DNA of 64,000 nt from assembly GCA_039888615.1 (NCBI GenBank), contig JBDQQS010000022.1; one strand, 5' to 3'. Position numbers and translations under genes: made by a program. The stretch's first letter is position 1. The number at the start of each line of letters is the position of its first letter. The notes beneath the pieces are model-generated. The model was not told where the DNA came from. It searched no databases and saw only the letters and a list, made by a program, of their open reading frames with translations. This DNA comes from Flavimaribacter sp039888615 (GTDB lineage Bacteria > Pseudomonadota > Alphaproteobacteria > Rhizobiales > Rhizobiaceae). Positions 18,505-27,113 of this stretch are shown here, piece by piece.

Positions 18505-18826
18505 CCGCTTCGCGCCGCAAGCTGACCCACTGTCGGACATTAAACCTTCGTCGTAGACGGCACGCGTCGCGGTTTTGGCGCCCGCCTGCCGCAGCTTACC
18601 CACGCACGAATGTAAAACGGCAAAATGTCATTAAAAATAAAGACCTGGCGGCATTTCCGTCGACGCATTCGCTCAACTGCAACAAATCTCAAGAATAACA
18701 AGCAATTGCGCCGGACCGCAGATCCGACTTGCTTATTCTTCTTGAATCCCGATAGCTCCCTGCTAGTTTGCAGAGCCGGGATGGCAAGCAAACAGAGAAA
18801 TCCATTCCTTGAAACGGGAGGCATCC
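18505..18826 (+). promoter_or_regulatory. Probable leader/promoter region of the TRAP operon
   Basis: No gene is visible. An imperfect direct repeat occurs at 18514-18546 and 18588-18620, both beginning GCCGCA and sharing ACCCAC and TAAA cores. A weak inverted pair TCCCG/CGGGA flanks 18745-18780. A good ribosome site (GGGAGG) ends the region. The promoter is presumably in the moderately AT-rich stretch 18620-18760, but no clear -35/-10 pair was identified. Confidence 0.35.
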
Positions 18827-19786
18827 ATGAAACTACTGAAATCTATCGCATTTGCCGCAGCGCTCGTCGCAACACCGGCGCTGGCGCAGACGCAGCTTTC
18901 GATCGCGACCGGCGGCACCGGCGGCGTCTACTACCCAATGGGCGGCGGATTGGCCGAGATCATCAACAAGCACGTTGAAGGCTACAACGCCACGGCGGAA
19001 GTAACCGGCGCATCGGTCGAGAATATGGGTCTGATCGCCACCGGCGACGCGGATCTGGCGATTGGTCTCGCCGACACTGTACAGCAGGCCTACTCGGGCA
19101 CCGGACGCTTCGACGGCCAGCAACTGCCGATGATCCGCGCCATCGGATCGCTCTACGCCAACATGGTTCAGATCGTGACGCTCGCCGATTCCGACGTCAA
19201 ATCGATCGAGGACGTTCCCGGCAAGCGGGTCTCCGTGGGCGCGCCTGGTTCAGGCACCGAGGTCAATACGAAGACGCTTCTCAACGCCAACGGCATTTCA
19301 TTCGATGACTTCACCGTTGAGCGGCTGAACTTCAACGAAACAGCAGACGCCCTCAACAATGGCGATATCGATGTCGGTTTCTGGAGCGTCGGCGCTCCTA
19401 CATCGTCGATCCTCAACCTCGCCACCACGAACAATATCCGCATGATACCGCTCACCCAGGCGCAGATCGATGCTGTGGTCAGCAAGGATTCGGTCATGGC
19501 GCCGCTTGCGCTGCCGGCTGGCGTCTACACCGGCGTAAGCGAAGAAACGCCGACTATCGGTGTTCCGAACGTGCTCGTCGTCTCGTCTGAAATGGACGAA
19601 GACACGGTCTACGAGATCACCAAGGCGATGTACGAAAATATCAAGGAACTGCAGGCCGTGCATCCGGCGGCGAACGAAACAACCGTCGCCTTCACGATGG
19701 CTGCGACGCCTGTGCCCCTGCATCCCGGCGCTATCCGGTATTTCGAAGAAATCGGAGCCGAGATTCCCGCAAAACTGCGCCAGTGA
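18827..19786 (+). CDS. TAXI-family TRAP transporter substrate-binding protein (319 aa)
   Basis: This is the periplasmic receptor of a TAXI-type TRAP transporter. An N-terminal signal peptide (MKLLKSIAFAAALVATPALA) is followed by the family hallmark LSIATGGTGGVYYPMGGGLA, the ATGDADLAIGLADT segment and GKRVSVGAPGSGTEVN. The start at ATG 18827 is preceded by GGGAGG; an upstream ATG at 18809 would add six residues and lacks a site. TAXI ligands are poorly known and include glutamate and other small acids, so no ligand is assigned. The gene overlaps the next one by four bases, and a hairpin just beyond its stop probably protects or terminates part of the transcript. Confidence 0.93.
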   Translation: MKLLKSIAFAAALVATPALAQTQLSIATGGTGGVYYPMGGGLAEIINKHVEGYNATAEVTGASVENMGLIATGDADLAIGLADTVQQAYSGTGRFDGQQLPMIRAIGSLYANMVQIVTLADSDVKSIEDVPGKRVSVGAPGSGTEVNTKTLLNANGISFDDFTVERLNFNETADALNNGDIDVGFWSVGAPTSSILNLATTNNIRMIPLTQAQIDAVVSKDSVMAPLALPAGVYTGVSEETPTIGVPNVLVVSSEMDEDTVYEITKAMYENIKELQAVHPAANETTVAFTMAATPVPLHPGAIRYFEEIGAEIPAKLRQ

Positions 19787-20250
19787 CACTGACGCACAAA
19801 GGAGGGCTTCTGGCCCTCCTTCTTCTGTCGCAACCGGCCGCCGCAGGCATGCTGACCGCAACAGTGATCGATGGCGCGGAAGTCGCGCGCCTGCCTGTGC
19901 CCGAGGGCGCAGGGTGGTGCGTTCTCTGGCGCCATTCCGTACAGGGCTTCGAGGTCAAGGACTGCTACGAAAACCGCGCGGGTCACATGGTGCTCGTACG
20001 ATCGCACCAGCCGGACTTTGCTGCCGGCCTCGGGCATCTGATCGGCCGGGGACGGCAGGTATCGGACGGCGACGGCGGTTACTGGATCGAGGATATCGAC
20101 GAGCCGGTGCCGCAGGACTCCTACATTCTCAGACCCGGAAGCATGGCCGTGAATCATCGGCTGAGCGCGGCGTCGGGCGAGGTTTCGCTCTCGGCCCTCG
20201 CCGCCCACGCCCGGGTGCGCATAACGCTTGAAACCGGAGACGGCGAATGA
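19783..20250 (+). CDS. DUF1850 protein of TAXI-TRAP operon (155 aa, GTG start)
   Basis: This is a small secreted or membrane-anchored protein with a signal-like N-terminus (KGGLLALLLLSQPAAAG), then WCVLWRHSVQGFEVKDCYE, a pattern seen in DUF1850 proteins that sit between TAXI receptor and permease genes. The GTG start overlaps the TGA of the receptor gene (GTGA), which implies translational coupling. Its stop overlaps the permease start (ATGA). The exact role is unknown; the constant position suggests an accessory of TRAP transport. The first codons also encode a strong hairpin (19799-19821), so the start of this gene is likely to be under RNA-structure control. Confidence 0.8.
   Translation: MTLTHKGGLLALLLLSQPAAAGMLTATVIDGAEVARLPVPEGAGWCVLWRHSVQGFEVKDCYENRAGHMVLVRSHQPDFAAGLGHLIGRGRQVSDGDGGYWIEDIDEPVPQDSYILRPGSMAVNHRLSAASGEVSLSALAAHARVRITLETGDGE
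19799..19821 (+). terminator. Hairpin after TAXI receptor gene (attenuator or mRNA stabiliser)
   Basis: AAGGAGGGC (19799-19807) pairs perfectly with GCCCTCCTT (19813-19821) across the loop TTCTG, followed by pyrimidine-rich CTTCTG. It begins 13 bases past the receptor stop and lies inside the first codons of the DUF1850 gene. It probably limits transcription or translation of the permease genes relative to the receptor. Confidence 0.6.
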
Positions 20251-22214
20251 GCGACGAAACGCAATATGGCCAGCCGAAGATCGTTCTTCGCGCAATCACC
20301 GTCGTTGGAATCCTGCTGTCGCTGTTCCAGCTCTACGCGTCGGGCATCCAGCCGCTTGGCCTGTTTATCCTGCGCCCGATCCATCTGGGCTTCATTCTCG
20401 TCCTGTGTTTCCTGATGCTGCCGGTAACCGGCGACCGCCCGCGCGGCGTCATTGGCTGGGCGATAGACGGTCCGCTTATCCTGTGCGGCGTGCTTGCCGG
20501 CTACTGGGTGCCGTCGCATATCGACATCATCGCGAACGCAATCATCCCTCGCCAGATCGACGTCATCGTCGGCATCATTACGGTCCTGGTGGTGCTCGAG
20601 GCGACTCGCCGCGCCATCGGCATGGGACTGACGATCATCGGCGTCGTGTTCATCATTTACGCCTTCGCCGGCAACAGAGGCGAACTGCCCTGGCTCGCCG
20701 ACTTCATGCCCGGCATTCTCAATCACCGTGGCTATTCGATCGATCGGCTGGCCAGCCAGTTGACGCTGGGCGCGGAGGGCCTGTTCGGTCTGCCGATCGG
20801 GGTTGCGGCGACCTTCATCTTCGTCTTCGTGCTCTTTGGCGCGTTTCTCGAAGTCACCGGCGCCGGCAAGTTCTTCATCGATCTCGCCTATGCCGCGACC
20901 GGACGCCAGCGCGGCGGCCCGGCCAAGGCCGCGGTCATCGCCTCAGCCGGCATGGGGTCGATCAGCGGCTCGGCCATCGCCAATGTGGTGACAACGGGCG
21001 CCTTCACGATCCCGCTGATGAAACGACTGGGATACCGGCCGGCGCAGGCCGGAGGCATCGAAGCCGCCGCCTCGACCGGCGGCCAGATCATGCCGCCGCT
21101 GATGGGCGCCGGCGCCTTCCTTGTCAGCGAATTCACGCGCATTCCCTACATCGAGATCGTCATGATCTCGATCTTCCCCGCGATCCTGTATTTTGGCTCG
21201 GTCTACCTGCTCGTCCACATCGCGGCAGTGAAGCAGGGCATGGAGGGCATTCCGTCCGACGAATTGCCGCGGGTGCGCGACGTGCTGGCCGAAGGCTGGC
21301 ATTTCCTGCTTCCGCTGGTCGTGCTGATATGGCTGCTTGTACTCGGCTATTCGCCGATGCGCGTCGGTTTTTACGCCATCATTGCCGTCGTCGCCGCCGC
21401 GGCGGTGCGGGGTTTGTACAACTACGCCACGAACGAACCAACGCTGGACGGCCTGGTCGCGCTTGCAAAAGCCGGCGTGATGAAGACGCTCGAAGCGCTC
21501 GAACTTGGCGCGCGCAACGCGGTTCCCGTCTCGATGGCCTGCGCGGTGGCGGGCATCGTCGTCGGCGTGGTGGGGCTTACGGGGCTTGGCCTGAAGTTCT
21601 CGGCCATGATGCTCGCCTTCTCTGGCGGCCACCTCCTCTTGGCGCTTGTTCTCGTCGTGATCGCAAGCCTTATCCTAGGCATGGGGCTGCCGGTGACGGC
21701 CGCCTATATCGTCCTGATCATCCTGGTCGGTCCGGCGCTGACCAGCGAGTTCGGCGTGCCGCTGCTGATCGCGCATCTCGTCGTGTTCTGGTGGAGCCAG
21801 GATTCCAACGTGACGCCCCCGGTGGCCCTTGCGGGTTTCGCAGGGGCGGCGATTGCGAACGCCAGTCCGACGGAGACGTCGGTACAGGCGTGGAAATACG
21901 CCAAGGGCCTGTATCTCATTCCGCTCTTCATGGTGTACAATCCGTCGATCATCGAAGGCGGGCCGATACTGCTTGTGCTGTGGAACGGCCTGATCGTGAT
22001 ACTCGCCCTGGCGGCCTTTGCCGCGGCTCTGGAGGCGTTCCTGTTCGGACCGATTCCCCTCTGGCAGCGCGCGCTGATCATCCCCGGAGTAATCGCCATT
22101 TTCTGGCAGTCGATACCGATCGAGGCGGCCGGCGCAGCCTTGATCGTCGTGCTGTTCGCCCTGAACTGGTTCAGCGCCCGAAAACATGCCGGGCCGGTTC
22201 AATCTTCGACATAG
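20247..22214 (+). CDS. TRAP transporter fused permease (DctQ-DctM type), 655 aa
   Basis: This integral inner-membrane permease is the Na+/solute symport component of a TAXI-TRAP system, with the small four-helix DctQ-like part (about residues 1-180) fused to the large DctM-like part. Many hydrophobic helices are visible. Family motifs include AAVIASAGMGSISGSAIAN, the GGQIMPPLMGAGAFL loop and MGLPVTAAYIVL, the signature of the substrate-translocating domain. The length fits fused TRAP permeases (600-700 aa). The start overlaps the DUF1850 stop in ATGA, so all three genes are one operon. A RibD-like reductase gene follows closely. Confidence 0.93.
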   Translation: MSDETQYGQPKIVLRAITVVGILLSLFQLYASGIQPLGLFILRPIHLGFILVLCFLMLPVTGDRPRGVIGWAIDGPLILCGVLAGYWVPSHIDIIANAIIPRQIDVIVGIITVLVVLEATRRAIGMGLTIIGVVFIIYAFAGNRGELPWLADFMPGILNHRGYSIDRLASQLTLGAEGLFGLPIGVAATFIFVFVLFGAFLEVTGAGKFFIDLAYAATGRQRGGPAKAAVIASAGMGSISGSAIANVVTTGAFTIPLMKRLGYRPAQAGGIEAAASTGGQIMPPLMGAGAFLVSEFTRIPYIEIVMISIFPAILYFGSVYLLVHIAAVKQGMEGIPSDELPRVRDVLAEGWHFLLPLVVLIWLLVLGYSPMRVGFYAIIAVVAAAAVRGLYNYATNEPTLDGLVALAKAGVMKTLEALELGARNAVPVSMACAVAGIVVGVVGLTGLGLKFSAMMLAFSGGHLLLALVLVVIASLILGMGLPVTAAYIVLIILVGPALTSEFGVPLLIAHLVVFWWSQDSNVTPPVALAGFAGAAIANASPTETSVQAWKYAKGLYLIPLFMVYNPSIIEGGPILLVLWNGLIVILALAAFAAALEAFLFGPIPLWQRALIIPGVIAIFWQSIPIEAAGAALIVVLFALNWFSARKHAGPVQSST

Positions 22215-22233
22215 ATTTCCGAAAGCCAGCCGA

Positions 22234-22812
22234 GTGGGAATCCTGACCTTCAGCATAAACGTCACGTTGGACGGTTGTATCGACCACGAGGCGGGGATAG
22301 CCGACGACGAGACACACACCTTCTTCTCCGATCTCATGAACGAGAACGGCGCGATGTTGTGGGGCCGCGTTACCTACGAAATGATGGAGAGCTACTGGCC
22401 GAAGGTCGCCCGGGGCGAGGTGGACGCGCCGCCAGCGATGCGCAAGTGGGCGGTCAACCTGGAGATCAAGCCGAAATACGTGGTGTCATCGACGCGAAAG
22501 GACTTCCCGTGGACCAACAGCCACCACCTTGAGGGTGATCTGCAATCCGGCGTACAGAAACTGAAAGACGCAACCCCGGACGGCGTGCTCCTTGGCAGCG
22601 GCAAGCTCGCGGTTGAACTGGATCGGCTGGATTTGATCGATGAGTACAAGTTCCTCGTCCACCCCAGGGTCATCGGCCACGGCCCCACTCTTTACGAGAT
22701 CGGCTTGCCGAGCGCGCGGCATCTGGAGCTTGTCTCGTCGAGACCGCTTCAAAACGGCGTCGTTGCGATGCACTACCAGCGCGCGCTGACCAACGACGCA
22801 ACGCCACATTGA
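22234..22812 (+). CDS. Dihydrofolate reductase family (RibD C-terminal-like) protein, 192 aa
   Basis: The protein has the RibD/DHFR fold: an opening SINVTLDGCID strand, then an LWGRVTYEMMESYWP segment, GVLLGSGKLAVELDRLDLIDE near the nucleotide site, and a terminal HPRVIGHGPTLYE segment. Such stand-alone proteins are NADPH-binding reductases of unknown substrate. The start is probably GTG 22234, which begins the conserved fold. An ATG at 22186 would add 16 atypical residues and overlap the permease gene. No strong ribosome site is seen for either, so the start is uncertain. The gene trails the TRAP operon by 20 bases and converges with the AsmA gene. Confidence 0.8.
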   Translation: MGILTFSINVTLDGCIDHEAGIADDETHTFFSDLMNENGAMLWGRVTYEMMESYWPKVARGEVDAPPAMRKWAVNLEIKPKYVVSSTRKDFPWTNSHHLEGDLQSGVQKLKDATPDGVLLGSGKLAVELDRLDLIDEYKFLVHPRVIGHGPTLYEIGLPSARHLELVSSRPLQNGVVAMHYQRALTNDATPH

Positions 22813-22822
22813 GTTTCGGCAG

Positions 22823-25800
22823 CTAGTTGCCCATCTGGTTCAAGAGGTTCTTGATCAGGTCCCGCGGCTCGTCGCCCGTCCCGTCCTGCGATTCCGGCAG
22901 TACCGTTTCGAGGGCCTGGTCGGTCAGGCTCCGCTCTTGCCGGGGTTGTTCGGCAGGCGCATTGTTGACCGACGCCGTGCGGAGCGGATTAGGCTGCGGG
23001 ATCGGCACGATCTCGATCGGAGGCACAAGCTCCAGGTTTTCCACCCCTGCGGGAGGTTGGGTGGTGGCGGTCTGCTCCCGAACCACCGGAGCATCGGATT
23101 GCCCGTCCCCGGTCGGCAAAGCCGCCTGACGGTTCGATCTGTCGCGCCGGTTTGAGCCGCCACTGTTGAGAACGCCCTGCAGCAGGGAATTGACCAGATC
23201 GCCGCTTTCGCCGGACGTTTCTCCGGATGCGTTTCCGCCGCTGTTTCCGAGTTGCTGGATCACGCCTGTGATCGCTTTGTCAGCGTTGGCGTTCTCCCCG
23301 CCGCCAAGCAGGTCCGTGATGGAGCCGGCGTTGCCTGAGGCGCCGCCAGCGAGACCGCCGACCAGGCTCCCGAGACCCGACAATGTCTGGAGCGCCTGAG
23401 CCGGGTTTGAGAGAATATTGCTGATATCGGGATAAATGCGCGGGCCGGACAAGGGGCCGGTGATGATGATCGGCATACCAAGACCCGCCACGTCGAATTC
23501 ACCGCCTTGCCCGTTGAGCGAACGCACCACCCGCGGGTTCAGACGCATGTCGATGGTCTGGTCCGCAAGATCGACCGAGCCTGTTCCGTCCATGCGCACC
23601 AGCGGTCCCAGCAGTTTCAGATCGTCGGTTTTGGCAACGCCCTGGGCAACCGTGAAAGTCACCGACAGTTCGGTGAATTCCGTCTTGTCTCCTGCGTCCT
23701 GCTGCGCGCTTCCGCTCGAAATCAGCGCCTGGACATTGCTGAAGAGCTTGGCGACGTCGACGCCGCGGATCGCGCCGTCGGAAAAGACCACGCGCGCCTC
23801 GCCATCGAGCGAACGCGCCAGAGCATAGGTGTCGTCACCGGCGCCCTTGAGCGCGACAGCGGCGTCGAGCGCGCCTTCGAGCCTCGTAAATCCGGCCGCG
23901 TCGTCAAGAAACGGCATGGCGCTGACATTGGCGAGCCGGGCGGAGATTTCGACAGCCGGCGTCCCCGTGCCATCGGCGACGATTTCGGCGGAAACCGAAC
24001 CGTCGTAAAAACCTGCTTCCGGTATGGTGAGACGCGCGACGCCATTCTTGACCGACAGCGAAGCCGTCGCTGGCCCCGCCTTGACGTCGCCATATCCGAT
24101 CCGTTCCGCCTTTAACCGTATGTCGGCGTCGAGATCGCGCAGCGCGGACAGGTCAACGGGGGTCGAGGACTGCGATGCGAGGGCCGAAGCGGAGCTCGAA
24201 CCGCCTGCGCCTGATTCATCACCTGCGCCGGTCAGCTTGGCGAAATCCAGCGTATCGACGGCAAGCGACGCCGTGATGGTGGTCTTTCCAGCCATGCTGA
24301 CGGATGCGCTGCCGGTCGCTGTCATGTCGTCCAGCGTAATGCGCGCATTGTCGAGCGACACCCGATCGCTGCTTGCCGCAATGGCGCCGCTATAGGCGAA
24401 ACGGCCGATCGGCGTTCCCGGATCATTGTTGAGCCAGCGTAGAAGACCGCTCAGCGACGCCGTCTCGATCGAGGCATTGCCGTTGGCGCTGCCGTCGAGA
24501 CCGACCGTTCCAGAGAAGCGCGCATCGACCGGCTTTGACCTGAGTTCGACCGTCAGCGGCCCCGGCTCTCCGCTCAAAAGCCCCGCGAGTGCGACCGACG
24601 TCGAAAGTCCCACCGTCTCGCCATTCCAGTTCATGGTCCCGGACACATCGACGGGGTTTGCTATATCCGACACTTCCGCCCTGATATTGAGACCGGTTAT
24701 GTTTTCCGCGCCCGGTCCGATCGCCTCCGCCAATTCGGGAACAACAGCCGCGCCGTCGGCGATCGTCACCACGCCCTTCATGTTCACGGATTTGCGGATC
24801 GTGTCTTCATCGAGGCCGTAGAAGGCATATTGCACGTCGGAACCGAGCCTGCCCGTCACCGGCGCAGACACGCCAGCGAGTTGCATCAGGCTTGCGATAT
24901 CGATGCCTGTAACCGTCGCATAACCACGGATCGCCGGCGTATCAGAATTGAAATCCGCCCGCACTCCAACCTTGAGGCCGCCGCCGGCGACCTGCTGCGA
25001 GATCACGGTCGCGTCCAATTCTCCATCCTTGAGCGTGGCCTGCGCCGCAACGCCTCGCGCGACGGCGTCGCCGGCCTTGACGGCTTCGGCCTGAAGATCA
25101 AAATCCACATCAAACTGCCTGAGCGCGGAAAGGTCCGGTGCTCCGCCGCTATTGCCCACCGTGGCGTCGGTCGCCTCGCCTGCGCCGACTTCCGGTTCGA
25201 AGGCGGCATAGTCGAGCACGCCGGCCCTGATGCCGACGCTGACATGGTCACGGGCGCCGGGCGTGTAGGCCATGTCCAGCCGCATCGGCTGGCCCGCGCT
25301 CATGATCTCGCCGTCGGCGACCCGATAACTTCCATCCGCGGCCAACTGGATCGATCCCTTGGCGCTGACGCTTTCCACCGCCGGATGCGGCGGCGGCTGC
25401 ATGGTTCCGGAGAACGTGAATTGCGACGGCTGCCGGTTCAGGAGGTCGCGCAGAGAACCGATCTCGCCTTCGAACGTCATGGCCGTGCCATCAATCGTTC
25501 CGGAAAAGGCAAGCTTAGCCGGTTTCTCGATACCTGGGACCGTCAGGTCCAGATTCAGATCGCCGGCGATCTGCCGGACGCCGGCGCCGCCGTCTTCCAG
25601 CACTTCGCCGTCGCGAATACGAAACCGATCGATCGCGAGTTTTTCGAGATAGCCGGCGGCCATTTCGAACACGTCTTCTTCCTGTCCGGTCTGTGGCGCC
25701 TCCGCGGAGGATGGGGCCGCTGAATCGGATAGTATGATTTGTGGTTTTTCGAGTTCAATTCCAGTGATCTGAATTCTGTCGGACAGAAGCGACATCACCC

Positions 25801-26065
25801 GAACGGAGGCGACCACCTTGCCGGCATTGGCGGCGAGCGCCTTGTCCGCCGAAAGGTAGGCGACGTCGCTTGCAACAATTCCGAAGTCGGGAAAAACGGA
25901 AAAACGGACCGGACCAGCGAGCGTGATGTCAGCGCCCGACGCCGACGACACCTGCCGGGCAAGCATTGTTCTGAGCGAATCCGTGCCGAAGGCGAGCGGC
26001 AGCAAGTAAATGATAGCAGCAAACAGAAGCGCCAGGGCCGCTATGGCCGCCAGGACCTTTTTCAT
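22823..26065 (-). CDS. AsmA-family protein (1080 aa)
   Basis: This is a large envelope protein anchored by one N-terminal membrane helix (MKKVLAAIAALALLFAAIIY) with a long beta-rich periplasmic part. Repeated motifs typical of AsmA include the N-terminal domain up to residue about 250 and the C-terminal domain with DGAIRGVDVAK and TELSVTFTVAQGVAKTDDL (about 760-900). The last 180 residues are low complexity, rich in Gly, Asn, Ser and Pro. AsmA-like proteins have been linked to outer-membrane assembly and bridge-like lipid transport between membranes. The start is at ATG 26065 with GGGGAGA upstream. It is a single gene, converging with the reductase on the left. Whether it serves membrane lipids that contain the PUFA products made nearby is speculative. 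Confidence 0.85.
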   Translation of the reverse strand: MKKVLAAIAALALLFAAIIYLLPLAFGTDSLRTMLARQVSSASGADITLAGPVRFSVFPDFGIVASDVAYLSADKALAANAGKVVASVRVMSLLSDRIQITGIELEKPQIILSDSAAPSSAEAPQTGQEEDVFEMAAGYLEKLAIDRFRIRDGEVLEDGGAGVRQIAGDLNLDLTVPGIEKPAKLAFSGTIDGTAMTFEGEIGSLRDLLNRQPSQFTFSGTMQPPPHPAVESVSAKGSIQLAADGSYRVADGEIMSAGQPMRLDMAYTPGARDHVSVGIRAGVLDYAAFEPEVGAGEATDATVGNSGGAPDLSALRQFDVDFDLQAEAVKAGDAVARGVAAQATLKDGELDATVISQQVAGGGLKVGVRADFNSDTPAIRGYATVTGIDIASLMQLAGVSAPVTGRLGSDVQYAFYGLDEDTIRKSVNMKGVVTIADGAAVVPELAEAIGPGAENITGLNIRAEVSDIANPVDVSGTMNWNGETVGLSTSVALAGLLSGEPGPLTVELRSKPVDARFSGTVGLDGSANGNASIETASLSGLLRWLNNDPGTPIGRFAYSGAIAASSDRVSLDNARITLDDMTATGSASVSMAGKTTITASLAVDTLDFAKLTGAGDESGAGGSSSASALASQSSTPVDLSALRDLDADIRLKAERIGYGDVKAGPATASLSVKNGVARLTIPEAGFYDGSVSAEIVADGTGTPAVEISARLANVSAMPFLDDAAGFTRLEGALDAAVALKGAGDDTYALARSLDGEARVVFSDGAIRGVDVAKLFSNVQALISSGSAQQDAGDKTEFTELSVTFTVAQGVAKTDDLKLLGPLVRMDGTGSVDLADQTIDMRLNPRVVRSLNGQGGEFDVAGLGMPIIITGPLSGPRIYPDISNILSNPAQALQTLSGLGSLVGGLAGGASGNAGSITDLLGGGENANADKAITGVIQQLGNSGGNASGETSGESGDLVNSLLQGVLNSGGSNRRDRSNRQAALPTGDGQSDAPVVREQTATTQPPAGVENLELVPPIEIVPIPQPNPLRTASVNNAPAEQPRQERSLTDQALETVLPESQDGTGDEPRDLIKNLLNQMGN

Positions 26066-26325
26066 GGTCACGGTTCTCCCCGGGCTTCTCACTCAGTAAC
26101 AGTGCGTATTGTTCCTGCGCCCGGTCGTCAGGAGCGAATCACCGCCGCACCGATAGCCGATTATTACCCGAAACCAGGTTTCGGCGAAACAAAACCCAAC
26201 CCCGTCGCCCAAAAGCAATCGAAGAGACTACCCATGTGGCAGGGTATTTTATCGATAATTATCAGTATGTTTGCGGAATCACTTGAAAAGACGATTCTGT
26301 TACTTCGCAGATTCGATCAAGTCTT
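26066..26325. other. Intergenic region between GST end and AsmA start
   Basis: No gene is seen. It holds the AsmA promoter on the minus strand and the end of the GST transcript. The most striking element is the inverted repeat at 26168-26184. Confidence 0.5.
26168..26184. repeat. Perfect inverted repeat CCGAAACC-A-GGTTTCGG
   Basis: Two 8-base arms with a single-base spacer lie about 105 bases upstream of the AsmA start and 140 bases past the GST stop. There is no T tract, so an operator or protein-binding site is as likely as a terminator. Confidence 0.45.
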
Positions 26326-26976
26326 CTACGCGCCCCCTGCGGCCTCTTCCTCGTGCGCAGCAGCCATAATTTCGTCGTCTTCCGCGACCTTTGCGAAAGA
26401 CGGACGGGAGGTGATTTTCTCGATATAGGCGTCGAATACGGGTGTCTTGGGCACAAGTCCGAAACCCGTCATCAGTCTGAGCGCCCCACCCCAGAGAAGG
26501 TCCGCCGCGGTGAAGCGGTCGCCCGCCATGAACGCCGCAGCGGACAGGTTGGACTGGATGGCGTCGATAACGGTTTCAAAATTGCCGTAAGCCGAACGGC
26601 TGGCGGGCGGCGGTTCACGGCCCATTGACTTGTCGATCAGGGCCGGTTCGAAGCATGACGAGTAGAAAACGATCCAGCGCAGAAACGCGCCCCGGTCCGG
26701 GTCGCCGATCGTCGGCGCCAGTCCGGCGTCCGGAAAGGCGTCCGCCAGATAGATGTAGATCGCGGATTGCTCCGTCACTAAGGCGTCGTCGTGACGGATC
26801 GCCGGGACCTTGCCAAGAGGATTGATCGCGAGATAGTCGGGCTCACGCTGCTTGCCCGTCGCCATGTTGAGGGTGTGAAGCTCATACGGGGCGCCCAGTT
26901 CCTCAAGCAGGACCCGAATGCCTGACGCGCGCGTTCGGGGTGAATAGTAAAGCGTCACTCTGTCTGAGGCTGGCAT
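26326..26976 (-). CDS. Glutathione S-transferase family protein (216 aa)
   Basis: The protein is a two-domain GST: a thioredoxin-like N-terminal part (VTLYYSPRTRASGIRVLLEE, then PLGKVPAIRHDDALVTEQSAI with the cis-Pro and glutathione-binding segment) and an all-helical C-terminal part (about 90-205). The SPRTRASG loop places a Ser near the thiol, as in beta/zeta-like bacterial GSTs. The start is at ATG 26976, six bases after GGAG; an upstream TTG is possible but less likely. It is divergent from an aldo-keto reductase gene, and the shared 137-base region contains a perfect inverted repeat. The pair looks like a detoxification unit for electrophiles or carbonyls. Confidence 0.9.
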   Translation of the reverse strand: MPASDRVTLYYSPRTRASGIRVLLEELGAPYELHTLNMATGKQREPDYLAINPLGKVPAIRHDDALVTEQSAIYIYLADAFPDAGLAPTIGDPDRGAFLRWIVFYSSCFEPALIDKSMGREPPPASRSAYGNFETVIDAIQSNLSAAAFMAGDRFTAADLLWGGALRLMTGFGLVPKTPVFDAYIEKITSRPSFAKVAEDDEIMAAAHEEEAAGGA

Positions 26977-27029
26977 TGAAATCTCCAATTGCTGAAGTGT
27001 CCGAGATAGTTACTTTATGCTTCCATGAC

Positions 27030-27048
27030 TGTCAGAATGTGTCTGACA
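27030..27048. promoter_or_regulatory. Operator-like inverted repeat between gst and aldo-keto reductase
   Basis: TGTCAGA (27030-27036), spacer ATGTG, TCTGACA (27042-27048). It is a perfect 7-base dyad in the divergent promoter region, 54 bases from the GST start and 66 bases from the reductase start. It is a good candidate binding site for a dimeric regulator that controls both genes; the regulator gene is not adjacent. Confidence 0.55.
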
Positions 27049-27113
27049 AGATCGAGCTCATACGCTTGTCGCAGACCGCGGCAACCGGGCCGCATCCTAT
27101 CGGAGGACGCCAT

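Noticed and set aside
17620..18603. 327-residue minus-strand frame opposite the RraA-like gene
   Set aside because: Antisense to a conserved RraA-family protein; no family features of its own.
20228..22246. 672-residue Arg-rich frame over the TRAP permease gene
   Set aside because: It is a +2 frame shadow of the clearly membrane-type fused permease; the Arg/His-rich translation has no helices or domains.
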